Counted from the first letter of the stretch, positions 24,663 through 37,326 are shown. The stretch is 64,000 nt of DNA from Terana coerulea (GCA_024811115.1 JAKOGH010000649.1:186001-250000); one strand, 5' to 3'. Translations and numbers: made by a program. Notes: generated by a model not told the origin, from the sequence alone.

Positions 24663-27599
24663 ATGACTTCGATTGCGCCGTCGGACACTGGTACCTTGGT
24701 AGACCCCTCGGAGTCGCGTTGGGATCCAGATGAAAAAATCCCTGGTGGGCACAGAGGCTGGCAGCTCGGACTCCAAGTCTTTGGTCCTCGCTGAAAAGAA
24801 ATCACGTCACCACTATGCCTCTTCCGAGAGTGGGCCATCCTATCACATCCCTCGGTTACTTCGTGGACTGGGCTCATTTCCCTCACGTGCAATGAACTCC
24901 GTCACGACTCTCGCCCAGAGGATACTCGCGCAGTGCAACAGCGACCTACGAGTGCGTGGCGCACTGTTGGCCAACAGTGCCGTGGTATACAGGAAATATG
25001 GTAGCACGACGCTGTCAAGGTTTGTTCTCATCTCTTCGCCTGACTACGACCGAAACGTGGCTGAGCGTATGAATCTATCCACAGAGGGAACACTAAGCAC
25101 ATCACCGACGTGCCGCCTAAACAGCGGATGGTGCAGAACCAATTGAAGGACCTCCGCGTCGAGCTACTGAGGGCTCCAGATAATCCCATCCCTTTAAGGG
25201 TGTACGTGGATTTGATAGACTTAGTATGGTCAGCACAACAGTTCACTCATGGTGATTGATGACCGGCTGATATATCCACTGTTCCCAATCACTTTACACC
25301 TCATATTGGACATTTTTCTCACAGCGTTGTCCTCCGAGCGCCACCGCATACATACGGAAACACACTCGTGTGGAGGGTTTGGGAGACGTTACTTGACGAG
25401 CTCAAGCGGGGACGTGTCTCCGCTTTGGTAAACGCGCTGGCGCTACCGCAGTGCACAGTCGAAGACGTCAGTATTGTCCTCAGGCATCTTGCTCTGGCCA
25501 ATCTAAGTGGATGGTACGTTCTCAATCTTTATCTGCATATTTACAGCTGAAGACGGTACATGAAGGAAACCTTTGTTTACCCCTTCTGCCCACGATACGC
25601 CGGCGGTCCTCGACCTCGCCAAACATGCATCCTTCTCATCTGACACGTACTACATTTATGTCACCTTCGCAAAGGCCTTCTACGACCTTCTCTGTGGCAT
25701 CACCAATGAACGCCCAGATGCTGTGCACGAAGCCCTCGACGGGTATGTGCATGTCGTCTGGTTCAAGTACGCGTTCGCGGAAACATCCTCGCCTGGCGTC
25801 AATATTCGCTGGCAGTATGTCCTAGATCGCCTCTCATATTCCGTACAGACGTACGTCAAGCACCTGTCGCCTACGCTGCCAGGCGAAATCGAGAGCTTGC
25901 TATTGTTCATCACGTCCGGACCCGCCACGCCCATTGGCTCCCTGGAGTTCGCGATTGGCACCAGTAACATGTCATCTGCGACCACACACCTCCGGCACGC
26001 GCTGTCACGCATAGCTACGGCTTCCTCTACAGCCGCAGCCGCCCCTCGTCTCCGGAATTCCTCAAGTCGTCCTCATTGCCGCCAGACTTCAATACGGATC
26101 CAATGTTTGAACTGCTTCGAACCCACGCTGGGTTCACCGCCGGCGAGCTTCCTCATCCCGCACTTCCACTTCTGGTGTTTGCTGCCCAGATGATCCGTCA
26201 CTCCCAACACGCTGTCCTGTCGTTCCTCGGAAACGCCACGACCTTGTGGGAAGTCCCTCTAGATTTCTTCGAGTCCCTTCGCCTCTTATGGAACTATGCA
26301 TTCCATCTCCCCCATGATTACACCTACGGCAGCTACCACGGGCACGGCACAGGTCCGGGAAGATGGGTGCCGAAAGACAAGCGGGTGTACCTTATGCGCT
26401 TGTTCACATGTCTCGTTGTGGCGGCCATGGCGCAGCAAGCGCACCTCGTGTACAAGATGGACAACAACGGCGAATCCTTTACCACCGTTTTAGTTGAGCG
26501 GATGACGGAGAGCCCGGAGTTGCAGGCGTGGTTCTGGGACGTCTCGGCGAGTGCACTCTTCTTCCATATCAAATTCAAGAAGCTTGCGTCAAGGGGAAAG
26601 CCGAGTACGCAGTCTCGGAGGAGCAGAGGCTCGAGAGGGAATGTATTGTGCTCTACGCCGATACGTTTGGCTACGTGAAGCACCTTGTTCGACATGCCAA
26701 AGACCGTCTTGGGTTGGTGCCTTCCGCTCTGGCTACTTATGTCGACCAAAATACAGATGTCGAGAAGCTGGTGTGGGTATTTGAGGATGGGTATGTATCT
26801 CAGATAAGAGTTGAAGTCAGGACTGAGCCCTGTTCTTCTTTCTCGCAGGCCTCACACAACGCCCATCCAGGTCCTCTTCTCTGTTCTTATGGCGTCAACA
26901 GCGTCTGCGACATGGGCCGACGCATTAGAAATATTCTCTGGTTGCGACGAGACAAACAAACACCACTTCCTGCATTTCATCGAAGAGTTCGTCCAACTTG
27001 AGCTTATGCCCACCAAGTTCAAACCTTACTCCAGCAACATCTTGAAGGCGCGCGACGGCAAGCGTGTCGACAAGGGGAAGCAAAAGGCCACGGGAGCATT
27101 TGCGGACGGCGACGAACCTCTGCAGCTATTCATGCCCCACCCCGCCGACCGGTTCCTCATGCTCCTCGTGAGCGCGTACCGCAGGAACAACCTCATCGGC
27201 CACATTCTCCTGAAGAACGCCACCACGAGGAGCCTGCTGGCGGAGCTGATAGCAGCCGTCGAGAATGGCGCGTTCGATGTCTACGAGGATGAAAATGGTG
27301 CTCGGAGACCGCTACATCTGGACGAAGAGCAGAGGGAGTGGCGCAGTCGCACCTGTCGGGATATGCGGAGTGTGCTGTGCCTGCTGCAAGGTTGGGTCGG
27401 TCAAGGGGCACCAGCGGTCACGGTACGAATTCATTCATCTGGACAGAGGCGCCTTCGCTTCGCTTCGGGGAGTGGACTAGCTTGGCATAGGGTGACAGTG
27501 GTCAAGGCTGCTTACAAGGCTCTATTTGTACAGGACAAACAGCCGCAGAAATTTGGGCGACTGTCGTTTCCTATGCAAGGCACTGTAGGATCGTTTTAG
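24663..27599 (+). CDS. Large protein of unknown function, frame broken in several places
   Basis: A long, mostly open plus-strand region with good codon structure but no recognised domain. Segments in order: an N-terminal piece starting MTSIAPSDTGTLVDPSESRW or at MKKSLVG (24730), then TLAQRILAQCNSDLRVRGAL, an intron at about 25020-25084, then QNQLKDLRVELLRAPDNP, VWETLLDELKRGRVSALV, a helix-rich middle with FAKAFYDLLCGITNERPDAV, PDFNTDPMFELLRTHAGFTA and VYLMRLFTCLVVAAMAQQA, and a C-terminal part IEEFVQLELMPTKFKPYSS ending at 27599. The whole looks like an alpha-helical repeat protein. Frame changes are needed near 25320, 26005 (or a weak intron there) and 26580, where FHIKFKK passes to ACVKGKAEYAV by one base. 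The start and splice pattern are provisional. Confidence 0.5.
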
Positions 27600-27768
27600 G
27601 ACTGTATTTATTCTTCGACTGTGTGTAGCATCAAATATGGGTAAATGGACTTTTCGGAGTGTGGAGGATGTATTTGTACAGTAGCATGGAACATGCATTG
27701 ATATCGGACCTCCACCACATGCAAGCGATCGCGACAAATGCACAGGTAGTAGAATGTATCGTATGCGC

Positions 27769-29449
27769 CTACCAGACGATGTCGCTTAGGACCTGACCAA
27801 CATCTTGACCGAAGAACTCATGTGCGGCACCTGATCAAGACCAGATGAGCAGTCGCTCCACAGACCGCCGACAACACTCACTCGAAGGGTGCAGGTTATT
27901 TCCCAGAAATCACCAGCATTGCCGTAGGAGCTGTTATCGACAAATCCGTACGCGGTCGGGTCGTCCAAGATAATGCTGAACGCGGTATTCGAGTCCCAAA
28001 GCCAAGTGTTGACCTGAACGTGGATCATGTGAGCCTACCGCACGATGAACGCTGATGAAAGTGCAAACGAACGCCTGTGTTGTTAGCGGCGAGGTCGGCT
28101 GCACGCTGGGCCAGCTTTGAGTTGTAGTCCGCAATGACGGATCGCAAAGTCGTGACGGCCCAATCGCCTTGGGGAGTCATCTGTGTGCGCATGTTACTAG
28201 GGAGTGCAGTGTTTCGGGCCAGAGGATACCCACGAGAGGAGAGCGATCGGTAGGAGGGACGTTGATGAACAAGAAATTCCTCGCGCCGGCATCGCTGAAC
28301 TATCGTGAGTATTGTCACTGCACTATGCTATGCCTCGTTGGCTTACAACTGATAAATGTGTCAAAATTGTAACTGCAGACCTAGAGAGCGATGACTTACG
28401 AGCTTCTGCACAAGGGCGAAGTAAGCGTCCAGTAATGTATCGGAGAAACTGTGATCATCGTGAGCGACTCTCGTACCGAGTGGGGATGTTTTGTACAGAG
28501 ACTCACGCGCCGCGGTCACCAGGCTCGTAGTACGAATTCCCCAAGTCATTGATACCGATCCAGAACGAGAAGAGCGAGTTCGCGCTCGTCCAGGGCGTGC
28601 TCGCAGGCTTGCTTGCGGCGGTGTCCAGGAACTCGTTGACCTGGTCCGTCATCGACAGCACGGTCGGCTCGAACGGGGTGACAAGGTTTGCGTCAATCGT
28701 CGCCCCGCCGTAAGCGTAGTTGTACGTCAGGACGAGGGACTTGTTGTATTTGACCGTCGCAACGTCGACCCAGTTACTGCCGCCGACGGCGGTCCAGCCC
28801 TTGTTTGCGCGAAGCGTCAACGAGCTGTTTCAGACGATAAAAGGGACGCATACAGGGTAGGGCGGGTTCCCGAGAGGATTCCCGGCGGATGGTAAAGTGC
28901 CATTGTCCACGAAACCTGTCTGCGTGTAGGAGTCTCCGCTGCAAGAGACAATAAACACGTGCATATCCGCGAACGAGAAGGGACATGCGTACAAGCTGAA
29001 CCAGTAGTTGGCCTGGGGAATGGGAGAAGCTGAGACGCTTGACTGAGCCGGAGAAACGAAGGAAATCGACGCTGAAGAGGTCGCGGTGGCGCTGGCGCTG
29101 GCTACGCCAGGGAGACATTGGAAGTACCCTACGTCCTCCCGATAAGCATCATTGAGATAGCATGCAATCGTAAACTCTCGCACAATCGTTCTGTTTCACA
29201 CAGGCGTTGCTGCCGAAGGAAATATGCATAAGTGAAGGTACGCGGAGGAAACGAGCTGGGCGTACGTACCCGGATACACAAGAGGTAGCACCCGCCCAAC
29301 CAATTCCACCGCCTATCGTTTCGATTCTTGCAGTGAGCCCTGTAGTGTGAACCGCGCACATAGAATCACTCACATTGCTCCCATTCCGCTTGTTGGGCCA
29401 CGGCACAGGCCATGGCAGCGAACAGCGATAATCCGAGCATGAGCTGCAT
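27769..29449 (-). CDS. CE16 acetylesterase (GDSL) with N-terminal CBM1, copy 1
   Basis: Secreted carbohydrate esterase that removes acetyl groups from plant-wall sugars, the usual role of family CE16. A signal peptide (MQLMLGLSLFAAMACAVA) precedes a cellulose-binding module: EWEQCGGIGWAGATSCVSG, then QNDWYFQCLPG, with the cysteines and aromatic residues of CBM1, followed by an S/A-rich linker. The GDSL domain has FGDSYTQTGF (nucleophile block), GGATID, SFWIGINDLGNS (block III Asn) and NNLHPS, whose His completes the active site. The C-terminus is FFGQDVGQVLSDIVW. About ten small exons. One base is missing in the C run at 27902-27904, just before NNLHPS; restoring a G gives the FWGNNxHPS seen in both other copies. 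Confidence 0.88.
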
Positions 29450-30463
29450 TGCGTACCGGCGGATCGTGGAACGAGAGTGTGCCAGACGTATGAATCGTAC
29501 CGCAAGGTAGTTATAAGCTTGGATGTCATCGTGCTGCATCAACCTCGCGCTCTGGCACAGCGACGAAACGGACACGGGCATTACTCGGTAGGGTCTACGT
29601 CGATTCTATTCGGGCAGTCGTCCGTGAAATTATGTGCTTGTGGCTTCGCATGACAGGATCAAGGCAGGACGTGGTAGGGTTGTCGGAACCTGTTGCCGTG
29701 GATCTACCGCGAATGGATTAGAGGTATATCCTGTGGCATACATTAGTCAACGAGACCACGGTAAATAATTTGTGCAACCTGCATACCGTGGTCGAGCGAG
29801 ACGAGCTCCAAGACGTGCTCATTTCTGACGAAGCCTTCACAGCGTGTCCGACGCCGCTCTGTAGGCACTGCAGCGTTTCGGATCAGCCTCAGCTTCTCGA
29901 GAAGCAGACGAAGCTGCGCAGAAAGCTAATCAGCTTCATTCACCGGTTATTACTCGGGCTCAGTCCCTGACCTTATGCCGCATGATCACCGGTTCGTACC
30001 CTTCCAACTCTTCAACGCGGCGGATTCTCTGCGGCCGGCAGACCAATTCGCTGACCTAAAGGTGAAAGGGTGGAATGAGCCCGAGCGCGCGACTCCAGGA
30101 TGGATGCGCGAGTACACGATAGGATGTGAATACTTCGTGTGATTGGTTCTTGCTGACTGTCTCTCTGCCACCATGGGATGGCGGTTAAGATCAAGTTTGA
30201 ATACACCGGCGCCCGCAGAGTCGGTAGGAACCGCTTTGAGCTCTTCACCATTCACTCGACGATGTACACAAGGACGCGGCCGAGGAAGCTGAACGAACAT
30301 CGATTGGTATGTAATCTAGGCAGTTCCCATCTAGACAGATATGTACGTAGGCTTCAGCACTATACAGATCATCACCGCATTTGTAGTCCATGCAAACTAA
30401 AACTTCCGAACACGTGCAGTTGCACTCATTTCCGAGCCACCGAACCGCCGCAGGGCACAACCT
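29450..30463. other. Spacer between CE16 copy 1 and INO1
   Basis: No gene is supported. It should hold the CE16 promoter and the INO1 3' region. Confidence 0.4.
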
Positions 30464-32223
30464 CTACCAGATGCGGGTCTCGAGCAGAAGGTCGCTGCTG
30501 CCCTCGACGCCGATGCACGCCTTGAGGAACGTCTCGAGCGCGTTGCGCTGGCGGTTGAGGCTGTTGATGACCTCGGTGCCGGGCTTGACAAGCGGCGCCT
30601 TGAGCATGTACGAGAGGAGCGAGAGCACGGGGTGCAGCGGCGCAAAGTCCTTCTGCGCCTCGCGGTACTGCACGCGCGTGAGCAGCTCGGCAAGGATCGC
30701 GAGGTCGAGGATGAGCGGCGTCGCGAGCAAGGAGTCCTGCAAGAGATCATGAGCGAAGGGTACAGGGGTAAGAAGAAAGGAGGGCGTACCTCGCACTCGT
30801 TGAAGATGTTGATAGTCGAACGGCCGCCGCAGAAGATCTCGGAGTAGTACTCGTCGATCGCACGCTTCGAGTCACCGACCGCAGGGACGTACTTGATCAC
30901 GACGATGTGGTCGGGGTGCTCGCCCTTAGCCTCCTTCGAGCCCTTGGCCGCGCCCGGCTGGGGCGGCGTGAACAGCAGCGGGTTCGCGGCGACCATGTCG
31001 TCCACGACGCTGCTCTTGCTGATCTCCTTGCTCCGGAACTGGCGCTCCGCGGACAGGTTGTGCCCGTCGTTGTTGCCGAGATGGTTGTAGGACGCGATGG
31101 AGAGCGGCTTGATGCCCGCGTTGACGAGGAACTCGGCGAAGACGGACTTGAGCTTCGTTTGCCCCGACTTGAGGTCGTCGCCGCCGATGAACGCCTTCTC
31201 GCGCTCCGCGAGCTCGATAACGCCGGGCACGAAGGTGTTCTGCGGTGCACCGTTGATGAAAGGCTCGCCCTCGAGAATAGCTGCAACAGCGAAGACGGTC
31301 GAAGGGGACACCTCGGAGTGCGAGGTCTTGATCGCCTTCAGGACGTTGTCTGCGGTGTCGTTCACGCCGGGGATGATATCGGCGTAGCGCTCCGTGTTCG
31401 CGGTCCAGAAGACGATGACACGATCGAGCTCGTTCTCCTGCTTGAAACGGCGGATGTCCGCGCGGATGTGCTCGAGGTGCGCCTGCTTATCCTCGCCGGG
31501 AATGAGGTTGTCGGCGCGGGCCTCTTGGTTGGCCGCGATGAAGTCCGGGTAGTAGATGGACGGGAGCGGCATGCCGATCTTGGCCATATGGGGCGCAACC
31601 TGGCGCTGAAGATCCCAGTCGAGGACCTCAGCACGCCTCATAGCCTGGTCGAGAGGCAGGCCGGAGATGTCCCAACCACCGAGAACGAGGTCGTTGGGGT
31701 GGACCATGGGCAGGACGTCGGAGACAGGAACATTGATATCCCTGCCAGTCGACGGGTCGACGCCGAGACGGACGGTGGACGCGCGGAGCATAGAACCGAT
31801 GTAGTTGGGCTGCTGGACGCCCGACTTGGTGTGCCAGGAGATGTTGTGACGGTTGGCGAGAACGGTCGCGCAAAGCGTGGTACCGTTGTTGCCTCCGACA
31901 CCAATCATCAGAAGACTAGAGTAACAATTGAGTGGAATAACTATGACAGAAAACGAACGGGACATACCCAGTCTTGGCGACCTTGCGGCCAGTCTGGAAC
32001 TCGTAGGTCTTAGAAGTAGGGGTGACGATGTACTGTCCATTGTTGACAGTCACATCCGCACCGCGGTTGGTAAACTTGGACGTAATGAACTCGTCCGTGT
32101 AGGAAGTGTTCTCTGACTGCACGACGATGGGGTACTCGCGGCGTGCAGCAGTCGGATGAACGGGGACGAGCGATTCGAGCTCAGATTCGGGGTGTTCAAA
32201 CCGGAGGAGTAGGCGGGGGCCAT
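30464..32223 (-). CDS. INO1: Inositol-3-phosphate synthase
   Basis: Cytosolic NAD-dependent enzyme that turns glucose 6-phosphate into inositol 3-phosphate, the first step of inositol synthesis. Exons 32223-31968, 31915-30790 and 30736-30464. Family motifs are plain: [18 protein letters not shown] (NAD-binding glycine loop), [62 protein letters not shown] and [16 protein letters not shown]. The N-terminus starts [16 protein letters not shown], then the frame slips by one base in the G run at 32162-32165 before [13 protein letters not shown]. Adding one base gives 1,656 coding bases, 551 residues, the usual fungal length. The essential nature of the enzyme argues for an assembly error. Confidence 0.95.
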
Positions 32224-33202
32224 TGTGACGATTTATGTAGTAGATTTAGATGATAGAGGCGGTTGAAGCGGAATCAATGGGCGAATCTTATTGCGTCCGA
32301 GCAAGTGTGTTTACTGCCGCGGTGAGGGTTGTGACTGCTCCCAAGCTGGTTTGAGAACATGCACGGGGTGGGGGTTGAAGGTGAATGAAGAGTGTGCTCC
32401 GAGATCACTAAGAGCGACGAAGGAGATGAGGTGAGGCTGAGTAAAGAACTGGGTCTGGCGACGGCGGGCTGTTTGCTGGCTTTGCGAGAGGCGATGTGGG
32501 GGAAAGAGATGCAGAGCACTGAGAGCCGAGGAGAGAAAATCTGACGACTTTATGTGCGCGACGGACGGGTATCACGTGACCGCTATCGGGATGTGTTTCA
32601 GCGCGGCAACTTGGCGGCAACTCAAGTCGGCGTGCAGGTTCGCGGGAGATGAAATGCCTGCTCGCCTTCTTGCCGACCCTGCACATCGAGGCGGTTGATC
32701 CCCTAAAGCAGCGTAAGGTGCTTGCAAAGCGTGCGACATCGTCTGCTTTTGCAGCGTTATCGCTGGCGTCGATGGCCACGACGCAGGGCAGCGCACCGTA
32801 TCCATCTATCCCGCTCCATATGCAACTGTGCCAGGGCACCCTAAGACCCCTCTGCGCTCGCGATGAAAGCCGGCATAGGGCCGCATCGTTCTGAGGGGAA
32901 GGTGTGTCTTGCTTCGTTCAATTGTTCAATTGTGTTTGTCTCCTACGTGTGAGCAGAACATACCTCCGGCGAGGCAGCGACGCCCGGCGATTGCGGCAGG
33001 TCGCTGCGTCTCCCGTCGAACGTAAGCTGGAAGCAGGCTCGGCATCCCAAGCGTCCCCAAGCGTCCCACACGGTGCCAACGAGGCGGGGTGCAAGCTAAA
33101 AAGCGGCTGAAAGGATGAGGGTCTGATTTGAAGACGAAATTTGTGTGATGAGGCCGCCCAGGGACGTAAATTCGTCATGCTTGCGCATACGGACGGCCCT
33201 TG
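32224..33202. other. INO1 upstream region and spacer
   Basis: No gene recognised. The first few hundred bases should contain the INO1 promoter; no factor site could be assigned with confidence. Confidence 0.4.
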
Positions 33203-33490
33203 CTAGTCTTCATCGGTCTCCATCGCATCAACGTCGGCGAGCAGCTTCAGGGACTCTTCAGGGCTCTCGTTATCTTCTTGTCATGACAAGCCACGTTCTT
33301 TCGGTCCGACAGGAGCCATAGCCTTCGTCGCGCTTTGCGAATACTCAATCAGATGCTTGGCTTCAGAAGCTGGAGAACGTGCAAGTCAGTATATTCGCTT
33401 AGTCTGTAGGCTGTACGCTGCAGCAGATACCCATCCCTCTAAGCTCTTGATGGAACTAGCAGTGCTGCATCGCTGCCGTTCTGGGCTCAT
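33203..33490 (-). pseudogene. Small gene or gene fragment with an in-frame TGA
   Basis: A short reading frame, probably two exons. The first starts at ATG 33490 (MSPERQRCSTASSIKSLEGW). The second follows a plausible acceptor (TTCTCCAG near 33373) and reads SEAKHLIEYSQSATKAMAPV then PKERGLS, a TGA at 33281-33283, and in the same frame QEDNESPEESLKLLADVDA to METDED and a TAG. An acidic tail ending ETDED looks like the natural C-terminus of a protein, so the TGA is probably a mutation. The phase across the intron does not fit perfectly. A TATATAA motif lies near 33670. No family recognised. Confidence 0.35.
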
Positions 33491-33779
33491 GATTCTGTAT
33501 CGAGGTTGTGGGTAGTCTATCCGTGACCTTTGTTACTTGGGTGACAGAGGAGAGGAAAGCGAAATCGGCGAAGTGAAAGTCGAAGCTTGAAAGTTGAAAG
33601 TGATCAAGTTTTCGCAATTCTCTGATCATTGAGCTTGCGGTGGGCCCCACACTGCGTTCAGATTTCAATTATATACCTGGCATAATTACCGCCCGCTCTC
33701 CGTCACTTGAATCTGGATATCCACCCGGCAGTAGGTGCCAGGCACTGGGCACCGTGTCCTACCGTGTCTCGCATAAGGC

Positions 33780-34228
33780 TCCAACCATATAGTTTATTTA
33801 CCATTTATAACCATTTACATTTACTATTATTATTATTATTATTACCCATATATTACCCTGATGCCACGACATCATCTTTTCTCTGCTTACCCTCTTCTTA
33901 CCCTCGTACCCTCCCCTTCGCCTTCTTGCTCGCATCCTTATATCCTCCCGAGGTTCCAGCCAATGCTGTGGCCACTGCTTTGATCTTACCTGATCTCCTC
34001 TCACTCACGCTTGGTCCTCCCGTCACCATGACCGCCAATTATGTGCTCCTTTTCTCTGTGCTTTGCTTTGGCCATTCATGTCTTATGTCTCAAACGATCT
34101 TTTGCTTTGTCTCCGAAGTGCTGCTCCATAATATCATAAGTTCTGAGCACCGTGACTGGGCCAAGCCCTTCTTGCCAGAGCATAGCGAGGTGTCTCTTGT
34201 ATATTTACAACAAGGGCTGTAAATGGCC
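33780..34228. repeat. AT-rich low-complexity stretch with (TTA)n
   Basis: Contains TTTACCATTT-type words and a short triplet run of TTA at about 33822-33843. No gene is supported. Confidence 0.5.
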
Positions 34229-34625
34229 TAAACAGTTTAGTACACAGTAAATAAATGGTTCTCTCAAAGGCCAAGCAAGCAACCTTTGGAAGTGTCAGGA
34301 AAGCATACAAAGGATTTTTTATGGTATTACATGGTCTGCTCAACATCCAACATCCTTATGCACGGCACTGATGGCCACCTCTCTCCCGCCTCCTGTGGTT
34401 CTGCCAACCAAATCACACATGTGACAGTAACTCACCCAGCACCGCGAGAGCGCCGAAAGCGTTGAAACTCCCCGCTGGCTGCGGATGGACTTTTCTCGCC
34501 TGTCTTCAAGGCCAGAATCCTCGGAGAACACCTTGAAGTAACACAAGAAGAGCTACAGTGTAAGCTGAAGCAGTCTAGCTGGTTCTTTCCCCTGAAACTA
34601 TATATTTACTGTGTATAAACTGTTT
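34229..34625. mobile_element. MITE-like element with inverted ends
   Basis: The plus-strand sequence at 34229-34258 (TAAACAGTTTAGTACACAGT and on) reappears inverted at 34598-34625: the reverse complement reads TAAACAGTTTATACACAGTA. The 397-base span has no coding capacity. No clean target-site duplication was found. Just outside the right end an 18-base unit (ATTTATTTACCATATACC) is repeated about 2.5 times (34636-34678). Confidence 0.45.
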
Positions 34626-34792
34626 ACAACCATCTATTTACCATATACCATTTATTTACCATATACCATTTATTTACACAAAAAGTAAATGTAAACAAAA
34701 TGGCTGAAGCCTTAATCTCACATATTCTCACTTTAAAACTGCTCAAATATTCGCCTTAAAAATTCTATTAAAAGACATATGAAAGGATGTTA

Positions 34793-34878
34793 CTGCCCCA
34801 GTGAGGGTTGAACTCACGACCTTCCGATGTAGCTACAAAGTAACAGTCGGACGCTGTAACCAACTCAGCCATGGGGCA
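34793..34878 (-). tRNA. tRNA-Asn (GTT) with a 12-base intron
   Basis: On the minus strand the acceptor stem TGCCCCA/TGGGGCA pairs perfectly and is followed by the discriminator G. The D arm is GCTG..CAGC, the T arm GTGAG-TTCAACC-CTCAC. The anticodon stem TCCGA/TCGGA closes the loop CTGTTAA once a 12-base intron (CTTTGTAGCTAC) after position 37 is removed, the canonical place for tRNA introns. The anticodon is GTT. The mature length is 74 bases. Confidence 0.93.
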
Positions 34879-35365
34879 TGTCTGTAATCGTTGCCAAAGG
34901 GATCTATGATAATAATACAAGGCATTTTCAAGTTTCACCCAGACACCACACGTACCGAACACAAATGCAACAGTCTGCTCTCCATATTTGCCTTTCAAGT
35001 TCCATGCTATCATGCGCATAAGAAGAGTGTCAGGGCTGTAACTGCATCGCTTTAATATGGAGCACTCGACGGCCGTCCGTTCACGGTCCAGAAGGTGCCC
35101 AGTGAGCAATTCGAAGTTCTCAACGTGAACTGCGCGCAGCATACTCACATGTACTATCATGTTTACTATGGCGTTTAGCAGGCAAGGGTTGCAGAAGGCA
35201 TATTATAAGGTATTGTAGAGTCTGAAAGGACCGCCGTAGACCATCAATCAAGTCCCAATCATGACCGTTTGCCGCAACAGACCCATTGAACTTCTCCGCT
35301 GTGGGAGAGGTATTGATAACGCCCAAGGTTGAGCGAGGACGGCCCTTTGCGTATACTGCTATGCT
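34879..35365. other. Spacer between tRNA-Asn and the mucin-like gene
   Basis: No gene seen. Confidence 0.4.
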
Positions 35366-37326
35366 TCAAACTGCCTCGGGAGGCAGATCCAGCAACATGG
35401 ACCGAGGCGAAGTGTACCCAGGCAGCGACTCCAACTCCAACGGATCTATATCGCGGCCACGGAGCTGGTCCATCTCAGCGCGGAGTGCAAGCACCTGTTG
35501 TGTCAGTGCTTCGATAGCCGAGGTGACAGGCGGCGCCGAGTCTCGTTCCTGCTGCTGCGTGCGGAGGTGTTGAAGCTGCCCGCGCAACGAGTGTATCTCG
35601 TTCTCCGCTATGGTCCGGGCAGTAGCGCCGTTAGGAAGTATTGCGCTTTGTAGAGTAGAGGCATGACCGTCGCTGTCCGGGATCGGCGATCGTGTAGAGT
35701 GAACTCGGCCGAACGGGAGAGCGACATCTTCCTGTTGTAACGGCTTTTCCGTGATCGCGGGCAGTGGCTGCACGGCTGTTGATCCAGCTTGACTCCAGTT
35801 TGGCGGCTTGGCGGTTGGTACAGAAGTTGGTTCTAAATCCTATACGCGGCGCAGAGTGAGCTTCCGCTGCGTTGGCTAAAGCGAGAAAATTACGGGACGG
35901 ACGCACCACGAATGTTTCGTCGTATTTAGCGACCATCCGGTTCTGCTTCGCATCTTCAACCGACGGCTGATGGGCGCGGTATGGCAAGTCGCCGACAGGA
36001 GAACTCGGCGGTCTGTCACCTTCTACGCCAGCTTTCTCGACCTCTTCAAAATCCAACGCCTCTGATCTTCCACCCATCTCGGCATCGAGCACACCCGCAA
36101 GCCCCTCTCCAAAGCCGGAGTTCGTGTGGATGAAACGTTTCTTTTTACGGCGCCAGAGGGCCGCTACGACGATAACAGCGGCCAGAAGGACGCCGCCAAT
36201 CGCACCACCCGCAATCGCGCCAATATGGCTCGAGTGATGCGTTGACTGCTGTGCTGGAGAGGTGGCATCCGGGATTCCAACGCCAGATGTTGCGCTCGAC
36301 GGAGAAGAACTCGTCCCTTCAGTTGCCGAGCCTAGTGCGCCTGGACTGGACGCAGTTGCACTTGCCGACATCGAGCTCTGTATGCTAGATGTACCCGTGC
36401 TTGCAGATGATGTTGCGCCTTGTGGGCCAATTGCAGCGGGTGAGCTAAATGTGTTGAATACCGTGAAAGGTGGCGAGGTAGATGCCGTAGTACTAGTAAG
36501 CGTAGATGTATGTGTCGGGGTAGGAGCAGGGGTGGGAACCGACGTGCTTGAAGTGATCATGCATTGGCCATTACTATCGAAGCTACCAGGATCGGCTGTA
36601 TGAATTGTTTTAGTACCAATAGTGAACCGACGGGAACGTTGCATAGATGCTGCACACCAGCTTGGACATCAAACTGATCACTGTTGTCGGGGGTACTGTC
36701 ACCGCTGCTGTCTGTGATCGCTATGCCGAGGCGCCCCACTGCACCTATATATACGTAGCCACAATGAGCGGTTCAACATTTCTGACGGTAGCGGACAGCA
36801 TCACCAGTAGGGATTTTTGAATCAGGAGTCCAAGTATATGATTGAGTACTTAAGCCACTGATAGTGAAATACACATTATCACTCGAATGTACCCTGGTAG
36901 ATGAGCTCAGCTATATGCATGATCCCAAGTGTAACGGAAGTAATTTGACACTCACGTCTAATACACAGCGCAGGAATAGCGGGTGAGTAGATGTACCACA
37001 GGCGATAGACTTAACCGTACTGACCAAAGTGTACGGAGCTGGGTATACCGCACTGGTTAATTTGACGAAACACTCAGTAGACACTTAGCTCACGCGAACC
37101 ACCCTGCCAAGTGATGAGGACGTTTTGGCATTGTGTCACGGACGAGCTAGACAAGTAAACCGCTGTTAGTGTTCTGTTTCGTGATTATGAAGGCTATTAC
37201 GTACGGGGCGTTTTCAGTGATTTGCTGTGCTGAGATGTATGTCAATGCGTAACCCAGGAACACGAAGTGGAATAAAATGCTCTTCAGCCCATGCACGGTG
37301 CGGAACACAGAGCCATCGACGTGCAT
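35366..37326 (-). CDS. Mucin-like single-pass membrane glycoprotein
   Basis: Surface protein of a family common in agaricomycetes. A signal peptide (LKSILFHFVFLGYALTYISA) is followed by an ectodomain spread over short exons: SSVTQCQNVLITWQGGS, PPYTLVSTVKSIACGT, TISGLSTQSYTWTPDSKIP, LGIAITDSSGDSTPDNSDQF and ADPGSFDSNGQC. Then come about 100 residues very rich in S, T and P, which should be O-glycosylated, one membrane helix (IGAIAGGAIGGVLLAAVIVV) with an RRKKKR stop-transfer, and a cytoplasmic tail of about 240 residues with a predicted coiled coil (ENEIHSLRGQLQHLRTQQQE). The intron at 35840-35906 joins FV to DLEPTSVPT in frame. The phase between the third and fourth ectodomain exons is not resolved. 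Function unknown; a wall sensor is possible. Confidence 0.7.

Noticed and set aside
30907..32013. 368-codon plus-strand frame opposite INO1
   Set aside because: It is the mirror of the highly biased INO1 coding strand; the real gene on the other strand explains it.
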